Assembly (NCBI GenBank): GCA_028532985.1
Contig: JANCIK010000016.1
Span: forward strand, 1 to 64,000
Reading direction: 5' to 3'
Length of the DNA stretch: 64,000 bases
From: Stropharia rugosoannulata
Taxonomy: Eukaryota > Basidiomycota > Agaricomycetes > Agaricales > Strophariaceae
In this document: positions 22,527-34,749 of the stretch, one piece after another
Numbering within the stretch: the stretch's first letter is position 1
Layout of the letters: each line of letters opens with the position of its first letter
The notes under the pieces: model-generated
Told to the model about the DNA's origin: nothing
What the model saw: the letters and a program-made list of their open reading frames with translations, nothing else
Databases searched by the model: none
Translations under genes and position numbers: made by a program

Positions 22527-23985
22527 ATGGACATCATTGGCAGAGTTTTCGCTGTCTGCCTACGGCTCCCGTTTATCTGCCGTGATCGAGATGGTCCACC
22601 AAGCCACTCCGTCCCTGCAGGCATCTCGTCTATGCACAAGCTCATACTCCCCTCTGCGACTGGGGTCAGCATTGACCACGCCGGTCATCCTTCGACCTTG
22701 ACTCCCCAGAACGGCTCTTCCTTGCATGAAGCTGTGCATCAGGGTCTCATCCTCCTCTCCCCAATTGCGACCGGGATTCCCGTAGTTGGCACTGTATTGA
22801 ACGGGTGCATCACCACCTTACTGGCCGTGTGGAATGGGATCGATGTGAGTCGGCGCACGCTTTAAGAATGCCAGTGGTTTGTGAACGAGAATATTTGCAG
22901 AAAAAGAATCAGAATAAGAAGATGGCAGCACACCTGACAAAAAATCTATATGATTTACAAATCACCATGTCAGCTATGGGAAATGCTACAGCTTCCGTAC
23001 AACATCGCGTTGAATTGGCTCTGTAGGTGGCGCCATCTGAGATACGCACTCATACACAACTAATTTTGGGATGTACTTCAGTAAGCTAGACGCGATTTCA
23101 GATCGGCTGAAACAACTACCTGTCGGCTCCTTTCTTTATAATGCAAGAACTGCAGAAGCCATTCTTTGTTTCACTACAGAGATGAACAACCATCTTTTGC
23201 AGTATATGGTCAGTCAGCTACCTTACAATTTCGGCTATGTGTCATTGACAAACATCATTCCGAGGCCCTCTCATGCACCAGAACGGACCACAATGTGGAC
23301 AGGATACTGGAAATTGTTTCAGGACAGTTGCCTGGTTCTGTGCAACTGGGAATGGTCTTCGTAATGGATGCAACCGGTCGTGAATTTAAGATATTGATTG
23401 ACCAATGCCGATCGCGTAAGGTCAGTTGCGTTCATTGGACCTCAATCGTTCATCGAAGATAGTCTGATGTGTATTCCGTAGCAATTCATGAGTGCACTTG
23501 AGTGCTACTTTGGAGACAACAAAAAGGATAGAGTCTTGCGTCACTTTATGGATCGAGGCGCGTATGATCTGTATATCGAAGCTGAATCAGGAATCACCCG
23601 AATGGATGGATGGTCTGGAATCTGCAGGGGAACAAGAGTTGTCATGAGCGCCGTCTTGGAATCATACAAAGATTTCGGAGAATACGAGTGTCCACGATGC
23701 AAGGCATGGAATTTGAGTAAGGAAGATAACAATGGTTGGATTGATTGGTAAATATATGCATATATTCTCTGATGATATTGCTAAGTAACAAGTGACAGTT
23801 TTAACTGTCCAGGGCGCTTTCAGATTACTGACGCCGACAGAGAGGAGACTGAAAAAAGGATAACGTCTGAACAAAATGCAAAAAAGTCTATGACTCCGTC
23901 AGGTGATGGTTATTGTCCACCCCTGGATCTTATCATCAACTTCCACCTGAAGCAACAGGCATGTACAATGAATCTGAGAACTTGA
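22527..23985 (+). CDS. ubiquitin-like-domain protein with C-terminal zinc-ribbon motif
   Basis: Six exons, 22527-22844, 22901-23022, 23082-23208, 23265-23420, 23482-23747 and 23799-23985, sum to 1176 bases, 391 aa, without internal stops. The N-terminal half (MDIIGRVFAVC, then LSPIATGIPVVGTVLNGCIT) resembles the leading domain of fungal signalling-type proteins. A helical region follows (AISDRLKQLPVG). Residues about 175-300 match the fungal ubiquitin-like domain often found in multi-domain Agaricomycete proteins: GMVFVMDATGREFKILIDQC, then ALECYFGDNKKDRVLRHFMD and GICRGTRVVMSAVLE. The end carries CPRC about 20 residues before CFNC, a probable Zn-binding CxxC pair made by splicing exons 5 and 6. 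Partner and role are unknown; a protein-protein interaction role is inferred. A 72-bp minisatellite begins right after it. Confidence 0.65.
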
Positions 23986-24017
23986 TTAAGTGGCTTATAA
24001 ATGTGGGACTCTTTAAC

Positions 24018-24780
24018 TTTTCAGGATGTATGTGCCCCGTTTCCTGATCTCTCGATCGCATCACTCACCTTTCCGTGGCCCTGTTCTGCTCTCAGGATGT
24101 ATGTGATCCCATCTCTGCATTCGTTAAAGCCATCACTCACCTTTCCGTGGCCATGTCCCACTCTTAGCAGGTACATGATCCCATCTCTGCATTTGTTAAA
24201 TCCATCACTGACCATTCTGTGGCCATGTCCCACTCTCAGGAAGTACGTGATCACATCTCTGCATTTGTTAAAGCCATCACTCACCTTTCCGTGGCCATGT
24301 CCCACTCTTAGCGGGTACGTGATCCCATCTCTGCATTTGTTAAAGCCATCACTCACCTTTGCATGGCCCTGTTCTGCTCTCAGCGTGTATGTGATCCCAT
24401 TTCTGCATTTGTTAAACCCATCACTGACCATTCTGTGGCCATGTCCCACTCTCAGGCTGTATGTAATCCAATCTCTGCATTTGTTAAACCCATCACTGAC
24501 CTTTCCGTGGCCATGTCCCACTCTCAGGAAGTATGTGATCACATCTCTGCATTTGTTAAAGCCATCACTCACCTTTGCATGGCCCTGTTCTGCTCTCAGC
24601 GTGTATGTGATCCCATTTCTGCATTTGTTAAACCCATCACTGACCATTCTGTGGCCATGTCCCACTCTCAGGCTGTATGTAATCCCATCTCTGCATTTGT
24701 GAATCCAACAACTGATCATTCTATACCCAGGCCCAGGTTGGCTGGATGTAGTCAAATTTTTTTCAAAACATGTATTTGTT
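24018..24780. repeat. 72-bp minisatellite, nine full units, open on both strands
   Basis: Units start at 24059, 24131, 24203, 24275, 24347, 24419, 24491, 24563 and 24635, with degraded part-units on both sides. Each unit holds a CCATGTCCCACTCTCAGG-like part and an ATCTCTGCATTTGTTAAA part. Units 5-6 and 8-9 are nearly identical, giving a 216-bp higher-order step. Because 72 is divisible by three, long frames stay open on both strands: a 24-residue plus-strand repeat containing AMSHSQEVCDHISAFVKA and a minus-strand repeat containing GFNKCRDGITYSLRVGHGHG. The first partial unit follows a TTTTCAG acceptor-like site, so it may have grown from an exon. No start codon context or signal shows that it is translated. 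Confidence 0.8.
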
Positions 24781-25993
24781 CTCACACACTATGGCCAACA
24801 AATCCGTTCTGGATGGACATACATGACTGACATATCCTTTGTTTCTTTTACATTTTTTCACGCAATAGACGTGGAATAAGTATCTGATATATCTCTCAAG
24901 TAATTCGTGATCTTTCTGTATGACTTTCGCAAGATAACACCGAGATATGTCTTCAATGTTTCCACTCCAAATCTGTAGCACTCTTATTGAAACATGTTAG
25001 CAGTTTATGCTTTGAATTCCGGTTGGAACAGTTGCGGATCATGCGTAAAACAAACTCAAATTTCATATGTCACAGATTAGAACTTTTCTCCCCATCTAAA
25101 TCGAGGTAGATAGTGTACATAGTTTATAACTTTCTATTTCAATTATTCCGCAATGACAACGTGATTAAACTCCCAATCACTTCTGTATTATTGATTCGTC
25201 GAAGAAGGTGAACATAAACTACAATTATATACCCAGATTATATAGGTAATACATTTCTAATAACTCACTGCTAATCACTTCTGTTTCGAATATATCACTG
25301 CAATTATCACTGTATTCTTTTTATGCAAACACGTGCAGCTCTTTTTAGATACTGATTATGGCATGTACAAGAAAACCATAATTTTAGACTGAATAAAGAT
25401 AAACGGGATGGCTACATTAATTAAAGAAAACAGGAAGACTACTTCACAGATCAGGTCCCTGTGGTTTGTCAACGTTGTTGTGATAGACCTAACCAAAATC
25501 CGTATAATGGGCATCATTTACTTTTGAAGTTCTTGACTGTACATGATGCATACACTGAAAGGAGTTGTGAGGACGTTTATCAGAGTAATGAAGGCACGGC
25601 TGACTGGGATGTGTATCGGATTTAGAGTTGAAGTATTTGAAAAAAAAAAAATGCACTTACTATGTAACACGATACCATTTTTGCAAACTGAAATCCACCT
25701 AGCCTTATTCCAAAGAGACAGCCAGCCGGGATCGTGCGTGCCGCCGAACCCTCCAAGCTCGAGCCTTCTACGCAACCCCCCGGACAAACAGTCACCCGTT
25801 TTCTCCGTGTTTACCCCGAAGAGTTCATGCTTCTTTTGGTCCCATTATCGTCATAGCAGCTTATCTTATGTATCCACTACTGTCTGTACAGCCGTGGCTC
25901 CCCCATCTGTCAGGTGACTGCCTGCCCTGCCATCGGACAGCCCTTGCTGCTCGATAGCCGTCTGCTATCCAGCAGAATGCGGCCGCGCATAGC
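24781..25993. other. intergenic, copia insertion site flank
   Basis: AT-rich to about 25680, then GC-rich up to the copia element. No gene recognised. The GC-rich character continues on the other side of the element (from 40950), so the element split one GC-rich patch. Confidence 0.35.
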
Positions 25994-25998
25994 CCTCC

Positions 25999-26424
25999 TG
26001 TTGGATTTCCGAGAGGCAAGGACAAATAACGACACGAGGATTGCCGCCACCACGCGGAGTTCTTTCTGTGTCAAATGTATATTTTTAGCACTCTCGTTAC
26101 CTATGCAATTGCTAGCTTCGATTACTAGCTATTTAACTACACGTTCATACGTACTTAAAAACCTTTTACTCTTCATGTTTCTTACTACTTGTGAATGCTC
26201 TTCTCAAGCTCTTATTCTTCTCATTTTCAGTATATAATGTTGTGTACAAATCTGCTACACCTCAGTCGTTTGCACCCTCTTCGAGGCAACGAGCTGAGGT
26301 GAGCACAAGTTCTTTTACTCATATTTATGTACTCGTATTTACATGACTTTGTAGGCTATTCTTACAGGTAAATACATAGTCGTTTGCACCCTCTTCGAGG
26401 CAACGAGCTGAGGCTATTCTTACA
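25999..26424 (+). repeat. copia 5' LTR
   Basis: 426 bp. It contains an internal direct duplication: the 36-mer beginning AGTCGTTTGCACCCTCTTCG occurs at 26264-26299 and 26378-26413, each followed at some distance by GGCTATTCTTACAG. Confidence 0.92.
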
Positions 26425-26436
26425 GGTTATGAGCCC
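26425..26436 (+). promoter_or_regulatory. copia primer-binding site, half-tRNA iMet type
   Basis: GGTTATGAGCCC directly abuts the LTR. It is complementary to the anticodon stem-loop of initiator tRNA-Met, as known for Drosophila copia and yeast Ty5, which prime from an internal tRNA fragment rather than the 3' end. Confidence 0.7.
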
Positions 26437-26481
26437 TGGTTGTTACCACTGCCTCTGATTGTTTTTTGCGACTCACCGAAA

Positions 26482-27110
26482 ATGTCTACAATCACTGCTA
26501 CTTCTCTCACGGATACTCTTCCTTCTTCGGTTCCAAAACTCGACGCAAGCGGCGTCAACTGGGCTATTTTTGCCGTTCGGTTCCAGGATGCTGTCGAGGC
26601 AAAGGGGTTCTGGGGGCACTTCGACGGGACGTCTTCACGTCCAACTGAGGCGCCCGCTGTTGCACCGCGCGTGGCTACTGCGACTACCACGGTGCCGGGT
26701 GCTGCTGCTGCTGCTGCTGAGCCCGAGGCCAAGCCTGACGACAATACTGCTGCTTTAATCCGTCAGTGGGAGAAAGATGAAAAATCGGCCAAATCATTGC
26801 TTACCCAAAAGATTCCCGACTCTACGTTGATGCGTGTTCACATGAAGCCAACCGTAAAGGACCGTTGGGATGCGATTGTGGCCGAATACACGGAGAAAGG
26901 TGCTTATGCACAGACTGATCTTCGTACCAAGTTCTTGGAGTCCAAGTGCCACGAGAAGGGCAACGTTCGAGAGTTCCTGGATGCCTTACGGGTCAAGCGC
27001 GAGGAGCTGGTGACCGTCGGCGTGGACATCGATGAGAAGGACTACAGATCCGTGATCATATCCTCCTTACCTTATTATCTCTCCAACTTCGCATCATCAC
27101 AGCTTGCCAC
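26482..27110 (+). CDS. copia gag-pol, N-terminal (gag) part, interrupted by insertion
   Basis: From MSTITATSLTDTLPSSVPKL the frame encodes a UBN2-type copia gag: LDASGVNWAIFAVRFQDAVE, then an Ala/Pro-rich linker, WEKDEKSAKSLLTQKIPDS, VKDRWDAIVAEYTEKGAYAQ and LRTKFLESKCHEKGNVREFL. It is open up to the gypsy insertion after codon phase two at 27110, and runs on into the inserted LTR only as far as a stop at 27124. The partner half resumes at 36590 in the right phase. Gag would form the particle shell. It is now separated from the rest by 9.5 kb. Confidence 0.88.
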
Positions 27111-27890
27111 TGTTAGGGATTACTAGCCTTCTCAAACAAAGAAACATTATTATAAATAAGAAACCTATTTATTATTTAAACACCTGAAACAGAAATAAGC
27201 GCCCACTATCTATTTATAAAAAAACCTGTGCTCAAAGGACATCACATATATGTTTGCAAAGAATAGCATTTAGGCTGTACATCTCAAACATGTTTTAAAC
27301 ACAAATACACAGCCTCATACTACTAGTATAAAAGCACATTTCAGATGTATTAGAATACAACTTAATCTTATACCACCATCATCTCCTCCACTTGAGTGAG
27401 TCTCTGCCATTGCAGACAATCAGAACACTGAAATCACTTATTCTAATACAGTAAAGTTCTGCTTGCACTAGCTAGTATTACTTTACAAGTCTATACTAAC
27501 CCACTAACCTTAATAATTAACTAACAGGCTCTAATAGTCGCGCTCTACCACCCAGTAAGCGCTCGTAACAAGTAACTACAGTACATAATTAGTTACACTC
27601 TTTGTATTCCGTGCCACAAGCCATAATACATAGTAAATCACGCTTAAGCGCCCGTTAAGCGCCCAAGCTCGTAGCACGCCGTTCACGCTCTCAACAACGC
27701 GTACTCATCGTGCCACAATACATCCACATTACTCACACATCTATTAAGCGCCCGTTAAGCGCTCGTGCTCGTTACACGCCTCATACACGTTAAGCGCCCG
27801 TTCAACGTCGTGCCACAATCCACGTACTATTAGTATCTTCATTGGAAGACACCAACGTTAATTGTTCACTTAAATTCACGAACCATAACA
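27111..27890 (+). repeat. gypsy 5' LTR
   Basis: 780 bp, AT-rich in its first half. The second half holds several TTAAGCGCCCG-type motifs, including doublets TTAAGCGCCCGTTAAGCGC, and three GTGCCACAA strings. After it comes TTGGTGGACGCATTGGG, the expected primer-binding position; I could not assign a tRNA. Confidence 0.92.
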
Positions 27891-27953
27891 TTGGTGGACG
27901 CATTGGGAAATTACTTGTACAAGAATACTACTTAGTCTATAAGAACTTCAAAC

Positions 27954-30114
27954 ATGAGTTCTACTCAAGTATATCAAGAAGGAGATTTTTCTATGGAGCA
28001 TGTACAAGAAACATCTACACCACAAGCACCAGGAAATCTTCCTGTCACACCACCACGCAGAACTACTCATCATGTTCCGCCCTCTCCGCCAGGATGAAGA
28101 GTTAGTTTCAGTAAACCAATTACTGAGTCACCCTCTCCTAATCCAACAACTGCTCCTCAGCCAGATATTCTACTAGCCACTCCATATAAACGGGCCAGTG
28201 CAGTTGCTTTGCAACTTAATCATCCTGTTGCAATGCCTGCTGCTTTAACCGAAATTACAGCACCAGTAGTAGGGACAAATGACATCGTAAGATACGACGA
28301 TATTACAATGTTCTTATTAGGATGTCTTCCCTTATCTTCAATTCGTCCAGATAATCCTAGTTATCTCACAGCTCTTGGGCGACGTGTGCGTGCATTAGAA
28401 TTTGCGTTTCAATTCACAGGAAGACGGGCCACGTTTGAAAGTGAAGAATACCTGGAACAAATAGGGCTCAGGAATAAATATCAGGCAGCATATCAGAAAC
28501 TATTCCGTATGCTAACAGATCTTGTCATATATAATGGGGAAACACTAGGGTACGGTATTGAAATCAGCCTATACCAAAATCTTATGAATGAATTAGGACA
28601 GCTTAGAGACAATGTGACACACACTCACGGACAAGTTATTCCTGAACTACCTATATGGGGACGGGATGATAATATTAATTTGTTATGGACGGCAAATGAT
28701 TTTGAAATATTGGGTACCCTATTTAGAGCCGAAACTGAAGCCTTTTTACTAAATTTACAAAGAAATGAAGCCATTATTAAAGGAAGAAATGCGAACCGTT
28801 TTAGTCCTTCTCCTCTAACCGCAAAACAAGAGGTCGGAAGTATATCTGATATTTTAAAACCACGAAAATTATCAGCCATTAATCCGAGACTGCCTATGTT
28901 TGGTTCCCCCATTTCCAATAATGGTAGCCGTCGCATGAAAGAGCTGTATGAAACTAAAGAAACTGTTCAAGACTCTAGAAATCAAAATGAAGGAGACCCT
29001 AGTGATACGGAAAGCTCTATTGCTTCAGGACGATCTCATACCCCAAGAAGAAGAGGAGGACCTCCTGATGACGATGATGATGGAGATAATAGCCCAAATG
29101 AAGGAAATACTAGTCGAAGATCTGAACGATCAACACGTCGTCACACAAGGTCTCGTAAAGAGATCAGATATTCAACGCACACAAGAGCCACAATTTGATT
29201 ATAAATTAAAACTGGATATAATTCCTACCTGGGATGGTAATCCAGACGATCTAGGACGATGGATAATCAAAATTAACCGTCTTTCTCAAAGATCTAATTT
29301 GATATTTAAACAACTTGGAATGTTGGTGCCTAGTAGACTAACCGGGTCAGCCGAGGTGTGGTACTATAGTCAAAGCGCCATTGTTAGACAAGAAATTGAG
29401 CAAGACTGGTACTCCCTGCGAAAAGCTATAGGAGAATATTATATGAATCCAGCTTATATGAGCAAACAGAAAGCTAGAGCAAATAAAGCTTCCTATCAGG
29501 ATGCAACGGCTAGTCAAGAATCACCCAGTGAATATGTTATATGAAAACTCGAATTACTAGAATTAGTTTATGACTATTCTGATAGTGAAATCATAAATGA
29601 AATCATGGCCGGAGCCCCGTCTTACTGGACTACGATACTTACTCCTCACCTATACCATAACTTTTTGGACTTCCAAAGGGCTGTTAAATTCCATGAAGAT
29701 AATCTTACAAAGCAGGACTATACTAGGTCACGCAATACACCTCGGTTTAACAGAGAATCGGCACCAGTTCAATCACGAAATCCGTTTGTGAATTTCCGCG
29801 CACGCAGTAACCTTGTAGGATGGAGTAAATCCACTACAAACCCACCATTCCCCAAGGACGATCTTACAATTTCTAGCCGAGGTACTCCCGAGGAGAAAGG
29901 AGCTAGACCATGTAGGCATTGTGGGAGTAACAAACATTGGGATTTCGATTGCAAATACGCTCGCAAAGGGGAAAAGAGAGCTCGAACTAATATGATATCC
30001 ACAGATCAAGAAGAAGAGGAAGCGCAGGATAATTATAATCAATTGTTCTATGATACAATATCTGACTTTGAAGACAATTTAGAAGAGGATTTTTCCCAGA
30101 CTCCTCAGAATTAG
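27954..30114 (+). pseudogene. gypsy gag polyprotein, two stops and one frame change
   Basis: Start MSSTQVYQEGDFSMEHVQ at 27954. A TGA at 28095-28097 interrupts, and the same frame continues to 29198 (capsid-like region with LGRRVRALEFAFQFTGRRAT and an acidic-basic linker DDDDDGDNSPNEG). Near 29150-29170 the reading passes to another frame (IIPTWDGNPDDLGRWIIKIN), is cut by a TGA at 29542-29544, and goes on to the zinc knuckle CRHCGSNKHWDFDC and an acidic tail ending at 30114. Both TGA codons would be CGA (Arg) with a single T to C change. Gag builds the particle and binds RNA. This copy cannot make a full one without read-through. Confidence 0.85.
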
Positions 30115-33100
30115 AGTGCCTCGACCCCTCTGAGGATATAAAAATCGAGCCACACTCCTACAAACTTTCTATTAGCCCAAATCAATTAACAAGGAAAAGA
30201 AAATTATCAAAGATGATATTACAAGAAGACGTGCACGATTCTCCAATTCTGCCAATAATTAGTTTAGCACAAATATCAGCCAGACCTAAAGGATGCAGCT
30301 TTTTAGGAGCACAAGCTACAAAAACATCAGTATATATTAACCAAAGCAAGGGATCATTAGTACCGATAATAATAGATTCAGGATCTGATATTACACTTAT
30401 CTCGCAAGAAGCTCTAGATCAGATCACTCCCAAACCCAAGATAAAAACAGGACAACGTATTAATCTTGTACAAGTAACAGGTAAGGCAACGATTCAAGGA
30501 TACGTAAATATCGACCTGTTCTTCCCTCTGGATGATTGTTATGTCAAATTAACCGTTGAAGCATATGTCGTACAAGGAATGACAGCCCCTCTAATTTTAG
30601 GAAACGATTATGCCGATCAATATTCTTTATCTATTATTAGAAGGGACGGAAATAGCTTCTTAAACTTTGGGAACTCTAAGCTACAAATTCAAGTCGAAAA
30701 TTCGCTAAGCACCAAGTTTCAAGATACGGAAGGACATAGTTTTAAAGTAAAAGTCCGAGCAGACTACACTTCTATATTACTAAAGCATCAAAAACATAAA
30801 TATGCTAAAGGACTTCGTCAGCGACTTAAGAAACGGTTGCAAGACCCATATATACGAAGTTCCAAGGATGTTACTATTAAACCAAAGAGCGCCCAGTATA
30901 TTCCTATATACGCTGACTTCCGAACCGGATATAATACTCTACTAGTAGAAAGACAAGTTTTTCTGGAAGATAACGGAAGCTCTTTTGGAGTATGTAATAC
31001 TCTAATAAACAAAGATAGACCAGTGATTCTTGTATCCAACTTCGGAGAAAAAGATGTCATTATATCTGCAGGAGAACCAATAGCCAAGACAAAAGACCCG
31101 AGACTTGTCTTGGATAAAGAGAGCAATCTAACAAAACAAGAAATAAAATCTGCTCAGAACTTTACTACTCTTATACAAAGAGTATCTAATTTGTACAGTC
31201 ACGGGCAAATCATAAAACTTGAGGAACCAGGAAGAAAAGAAGGACTTGAATATGGATTAGGAGATCCACCTATTCAAGGAGGACCTAAGACTGGTGAAGT
31301 ACCACCGGATGATATACCCGAAACAGACTTAATGAAAACCATAGACATATTGGGAGAACTGACGACAGAAGAAACAGAACAATTACAAAGAATCATACTC
31401 TCTAACAAAGAAGCCTTCGGAATAAACAGAAAATTAGGTAACTACTCTGGAGAAGTAAACATACCACTTATTCCCGACACCAAACCAATCTCTATTCCTC
31501 TGTTTGCAACATCCCCAGAGAAAAGAAAGGTCATAGATCAACAAATGGATGCTTGGTTACAGCTAGACGTCATTGAACCATCCATAAGTCCCTGGGCGGC
31601 CCCCGTATTTATTGTGTATAGAAACAAGAAACCACGAATGGTAATTGATTTACGACGGCTCAACGAGCGGGTAATACCAGACGAGTTTCCATTACCTCGT
31701 CAAGAGGATATACTACAAAGTTTAGAAGGAAGCAAATATTTATCTACCCTTGATGCATTAGCTGGATTTATGCAATTAAGTGTAGCCTCTAAGGATAAAG
31801 AGAAACTTGCATTCAGGACACACCGTGGTCTTTTCCAGTTCAAACGAATGCCCTTTGGATACCGCAATGGACCAGCTGTCTTTCAGAGAGTTATGCAGGG
31901 CATACTCTCACCCTACTTATGGATATTTACTTTGGTCTACATTGACGACATTGTAATCTATTCAAAAACGTTTAATGAGCACCTACAGCATATAGACTCA
32001 GTCCTTAATGCCATTAGCCAGGCGAGTATTACATTAGCACCCAATAAGTGCCATTTTGGGTACCAATCATTACTTCTATTAGGACAAAAAGTTTCAAGAC
32101 TTGGCCTTTCAACACATAAGGAGAAAATCGAAGCAATAATTCAATTAGCCGCACCAAAAAACATACATGAATTACAATCTTTTTTAGGCATGATGGTATA
32201 TTTTTCTGCCTACATACCATATTATGCCTGGATCGTGCATCCCTTGTTTAGTCTTTTAAAAAGAAATACGCCTTGGAAGTGGGGAGAAGAAGAAGATAAA
32301 GCATTTGAACTAAGCAAGCAAATATTAACCAATGCACCTATACGCGCCCATGCCCAAGCTGGATGTCCCTACCGAATATATTCGGATGCTTGTGACTTCG
32401 CAATCGCAGCCATATTACAGCAAGTTCAACCCATTCCAATAGCCGATCTTAAAGGCACTAAGACATATGAGAGACTACAAAAGGCATACAATAATAAAGA
32501 AGAAGTTCCTAACCTTGTAATACCGTTAAGTAAAGAACACAATGATGTACCAATAAAAACAGAATGGGCTGAGAATTTCGAAGATACAATTGTCTACATA
32601 GAAAGGGTGATAGCATACTGGTCCAGAGTTCTTCAGAGTGCTGAAAGGAATTACTTGCCAACGGAACGAGAAGCACTAGCCCTCAAGGAAGGACTAATTA
32701 AATTTCAACCCCACATCGAGGGAGAAGTTATTTTGGCAGTAACAGATCACGCAGCATTAACCTGGACAAAAACATTTCAAAATATAAACCGACGGTTGCT
32801 TACTTGGGGATTAGTTTTTGCCGCATTTCCTAACCTCAAAATTATACATCGAGCAGGTTGCGTACATTCAAATGTCGACCCTTTATCGCGACTTAAAAGA
32901 ATACCTGAACAAATAAGTCCAGGAGAAGGACATCATGAAACTCTTCAGGTAGGGAATCTAAATACTCTAAGAAACATGTTTGAGTCATTAGCTCCTGATT
33001 TTGAAGATAAATTACTAGAGGTTGCGACAAACTACGCAGAAAGTCTATTAGAAGGGGAACTCGAAGCCTCTAAAATGTCGTTGGCCACTACAATAGAAGT

Positions 33101-34739
33101 AGGAGAGGTTTCAATTCCTTATGAAACTAGTAGACATTATCAAACAGTCTTAGAAATGAGTGACAAGGAACAAAATAAATGGCTTGAAGGATACAATAGA
33201 GACCCCTACTATAAGAAGGTTGTCCAAGCAATAGGGAAGAACGAGCACACCTCTGCCTTCCCCCAATATTATCAAGGAAAATACGGACTCTTATATTTCG
33301 AGGACAACAATGGGAACAATCGCATATGTGTACCTAAAGATTTACATAACGAAATAATGAAAGAGGTACACGGCAGCATCACAGAAAGCGCGCACGGGGG
33401 ATTTCATAAAACTTATAATAGGATCAGTAGTATCTATTATTGGCCAAGAATGTCGCGTACTATTAAAAGATTCATACAAACATGTGATATCTGCCAGAAA
33501 ACTAAGCCAAGACGACATAAGCTGCCCGGACAACTTCAATCAATTCCGATACCCGACGAGCCCTTTGAAGTAATATCAATGGATTTTATTACTGATCTAC
33601 CTGTTTCAAATGGGTACAATGCAATTTTAGTCATTGTAGATAAATTAACCAAGTACGCTATTTTTATACCAACAACGACAACACTAAATGAGCAAGACAC
33701 AGCTAAGCTATTCTTCGAGAGAATCATATGTCAATATGGTATTCCATGCCAAGTAATCTCGGACCGGGATCCTAGATGGCGGGGAAATTTCTGGTTGGAA
33801 ATATGCGAGTTAATGGGAATGAGAAGGGCTCTCACCACCGCCTATCACCCTCAGGCGGATGGACAAACCGAGGTAATGAATTAATCATTGGAAATCAGTA
33901 TTCGCGCATATATAGGACCAACATGAAATGACTGGAGCACACTGTTGAATGCATTAAGCTTATCATACAACACTTCTATTCACACAGGAACCGGTTTCTC
34001 ACCGGCATACTTACTCTACGGGTACAATCCCCGCACTAAAGCCAATCTGCACGGAGTAAATGAATTTATATTAAGGAACCAAGAGGCACAAAATCCAACT
34101 ATCGCAAATGCAACCGAAATTACCGAAGGATTTACAGCGGAGCGGGACCGAGCAAAAGTGGCTCTAGTCATAGGACAAAAATTCCAGCAAAAATATTATA
34201 ATCAAAAACATACAGTAGACGAGTTTAATGTCGGCGACCTGGTAGTATTAAATAGAGCGAATTTGGGTTTAACTAGGGATGAAAAAGGAAAGGGAGAGAA
34301 GTTTTCTATCAAATACGATGGCCCTTTTGAAATTATAGAAAAAATGAGCCCCATTACCTACCGCCTTCGACTCCCAACTACCTACGGTATACACCCCGTA
34401 ATAAACATACAAAACATTGAACAGTACTATCCATCTCCTAAAGAATTTGGTAAACGACAAATTAAGCCTACATTGCGAGGAGATTTTGAAGACAATCCTG
34501 AATGGGAGGTCGAGTGAATTGTTGGTGAACGATGGCTGAAAGGGAAGGGTGAGAAAAGAATCCCATGGTATAGAATCAGGTTTAAAGGATACGGACCAGA
34601 ACACGACCTCTGGGATATTCAAAAGGGGTTAAGAAACGCTCCTGATGTACTAAAAGCATGGTTAAAGGAAAAATCAGCAAAAAAACGTATGCAGCAAGGA
34701 GGAAGTTTACCAAAAGTCCCGAAGGTTAGAGGTATTTAA
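30066..34739 (+). pseudogene. gypsy pol polyprotein with C-terminal chromodomain, three stops near the end
   Basis: The pol frame opens after 30065, overlaps the end of gag by about 48 bases in the -1 frame, and has its first ATG at 30213. Domains in order: protease (VPIIIDSGSDITLISQ), reverse transcriptase (FTLVYIDDIVIYS with catalytic YIDD), RNase H (AVTDHAALTWTK), integrase zinc site (CDICQKTKPRRHKLPG) and catalytic core (ALTTAYHPQADGQTEVMN), then GPFEIIEKMSPITYRL and a chromodomain (IPWYRIRFKGYGPEHDLW). Stops are TAA at 33882, TGA at 33924 and TGA at 34515; each reverts to Gln or Arg by T to C. Protease, RT and RNase H are open. The integrase end and chromodomain, which direct insertion, are cut off. 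Confidence 0.9.
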
Positions 34740-34749
34740 AGGCGAGAAA

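Noticed and set aside
24018..24780. Regular repeats that might suggest a CRISPR-like array
   Set aside because: Units are contiguous 72-bp tandem copies without unique spacers, in a eukaryotic context; it is a minisatellite.
30066..30114. Programmed -1 frameshift between gypsy gag and pol
   Set aside because: The overlap and relative frame fit, but no canonical slippery heptamer was found; GATTTTTCCC does not satisfy X XXY YYZ.
28095..34517. TGA recoding (read-through) as normal expression of the gypsy element
   Set aside because: One of the five stops is TAA and one lesion is a frame change, so decay or trans-mobilisation explains the data better.
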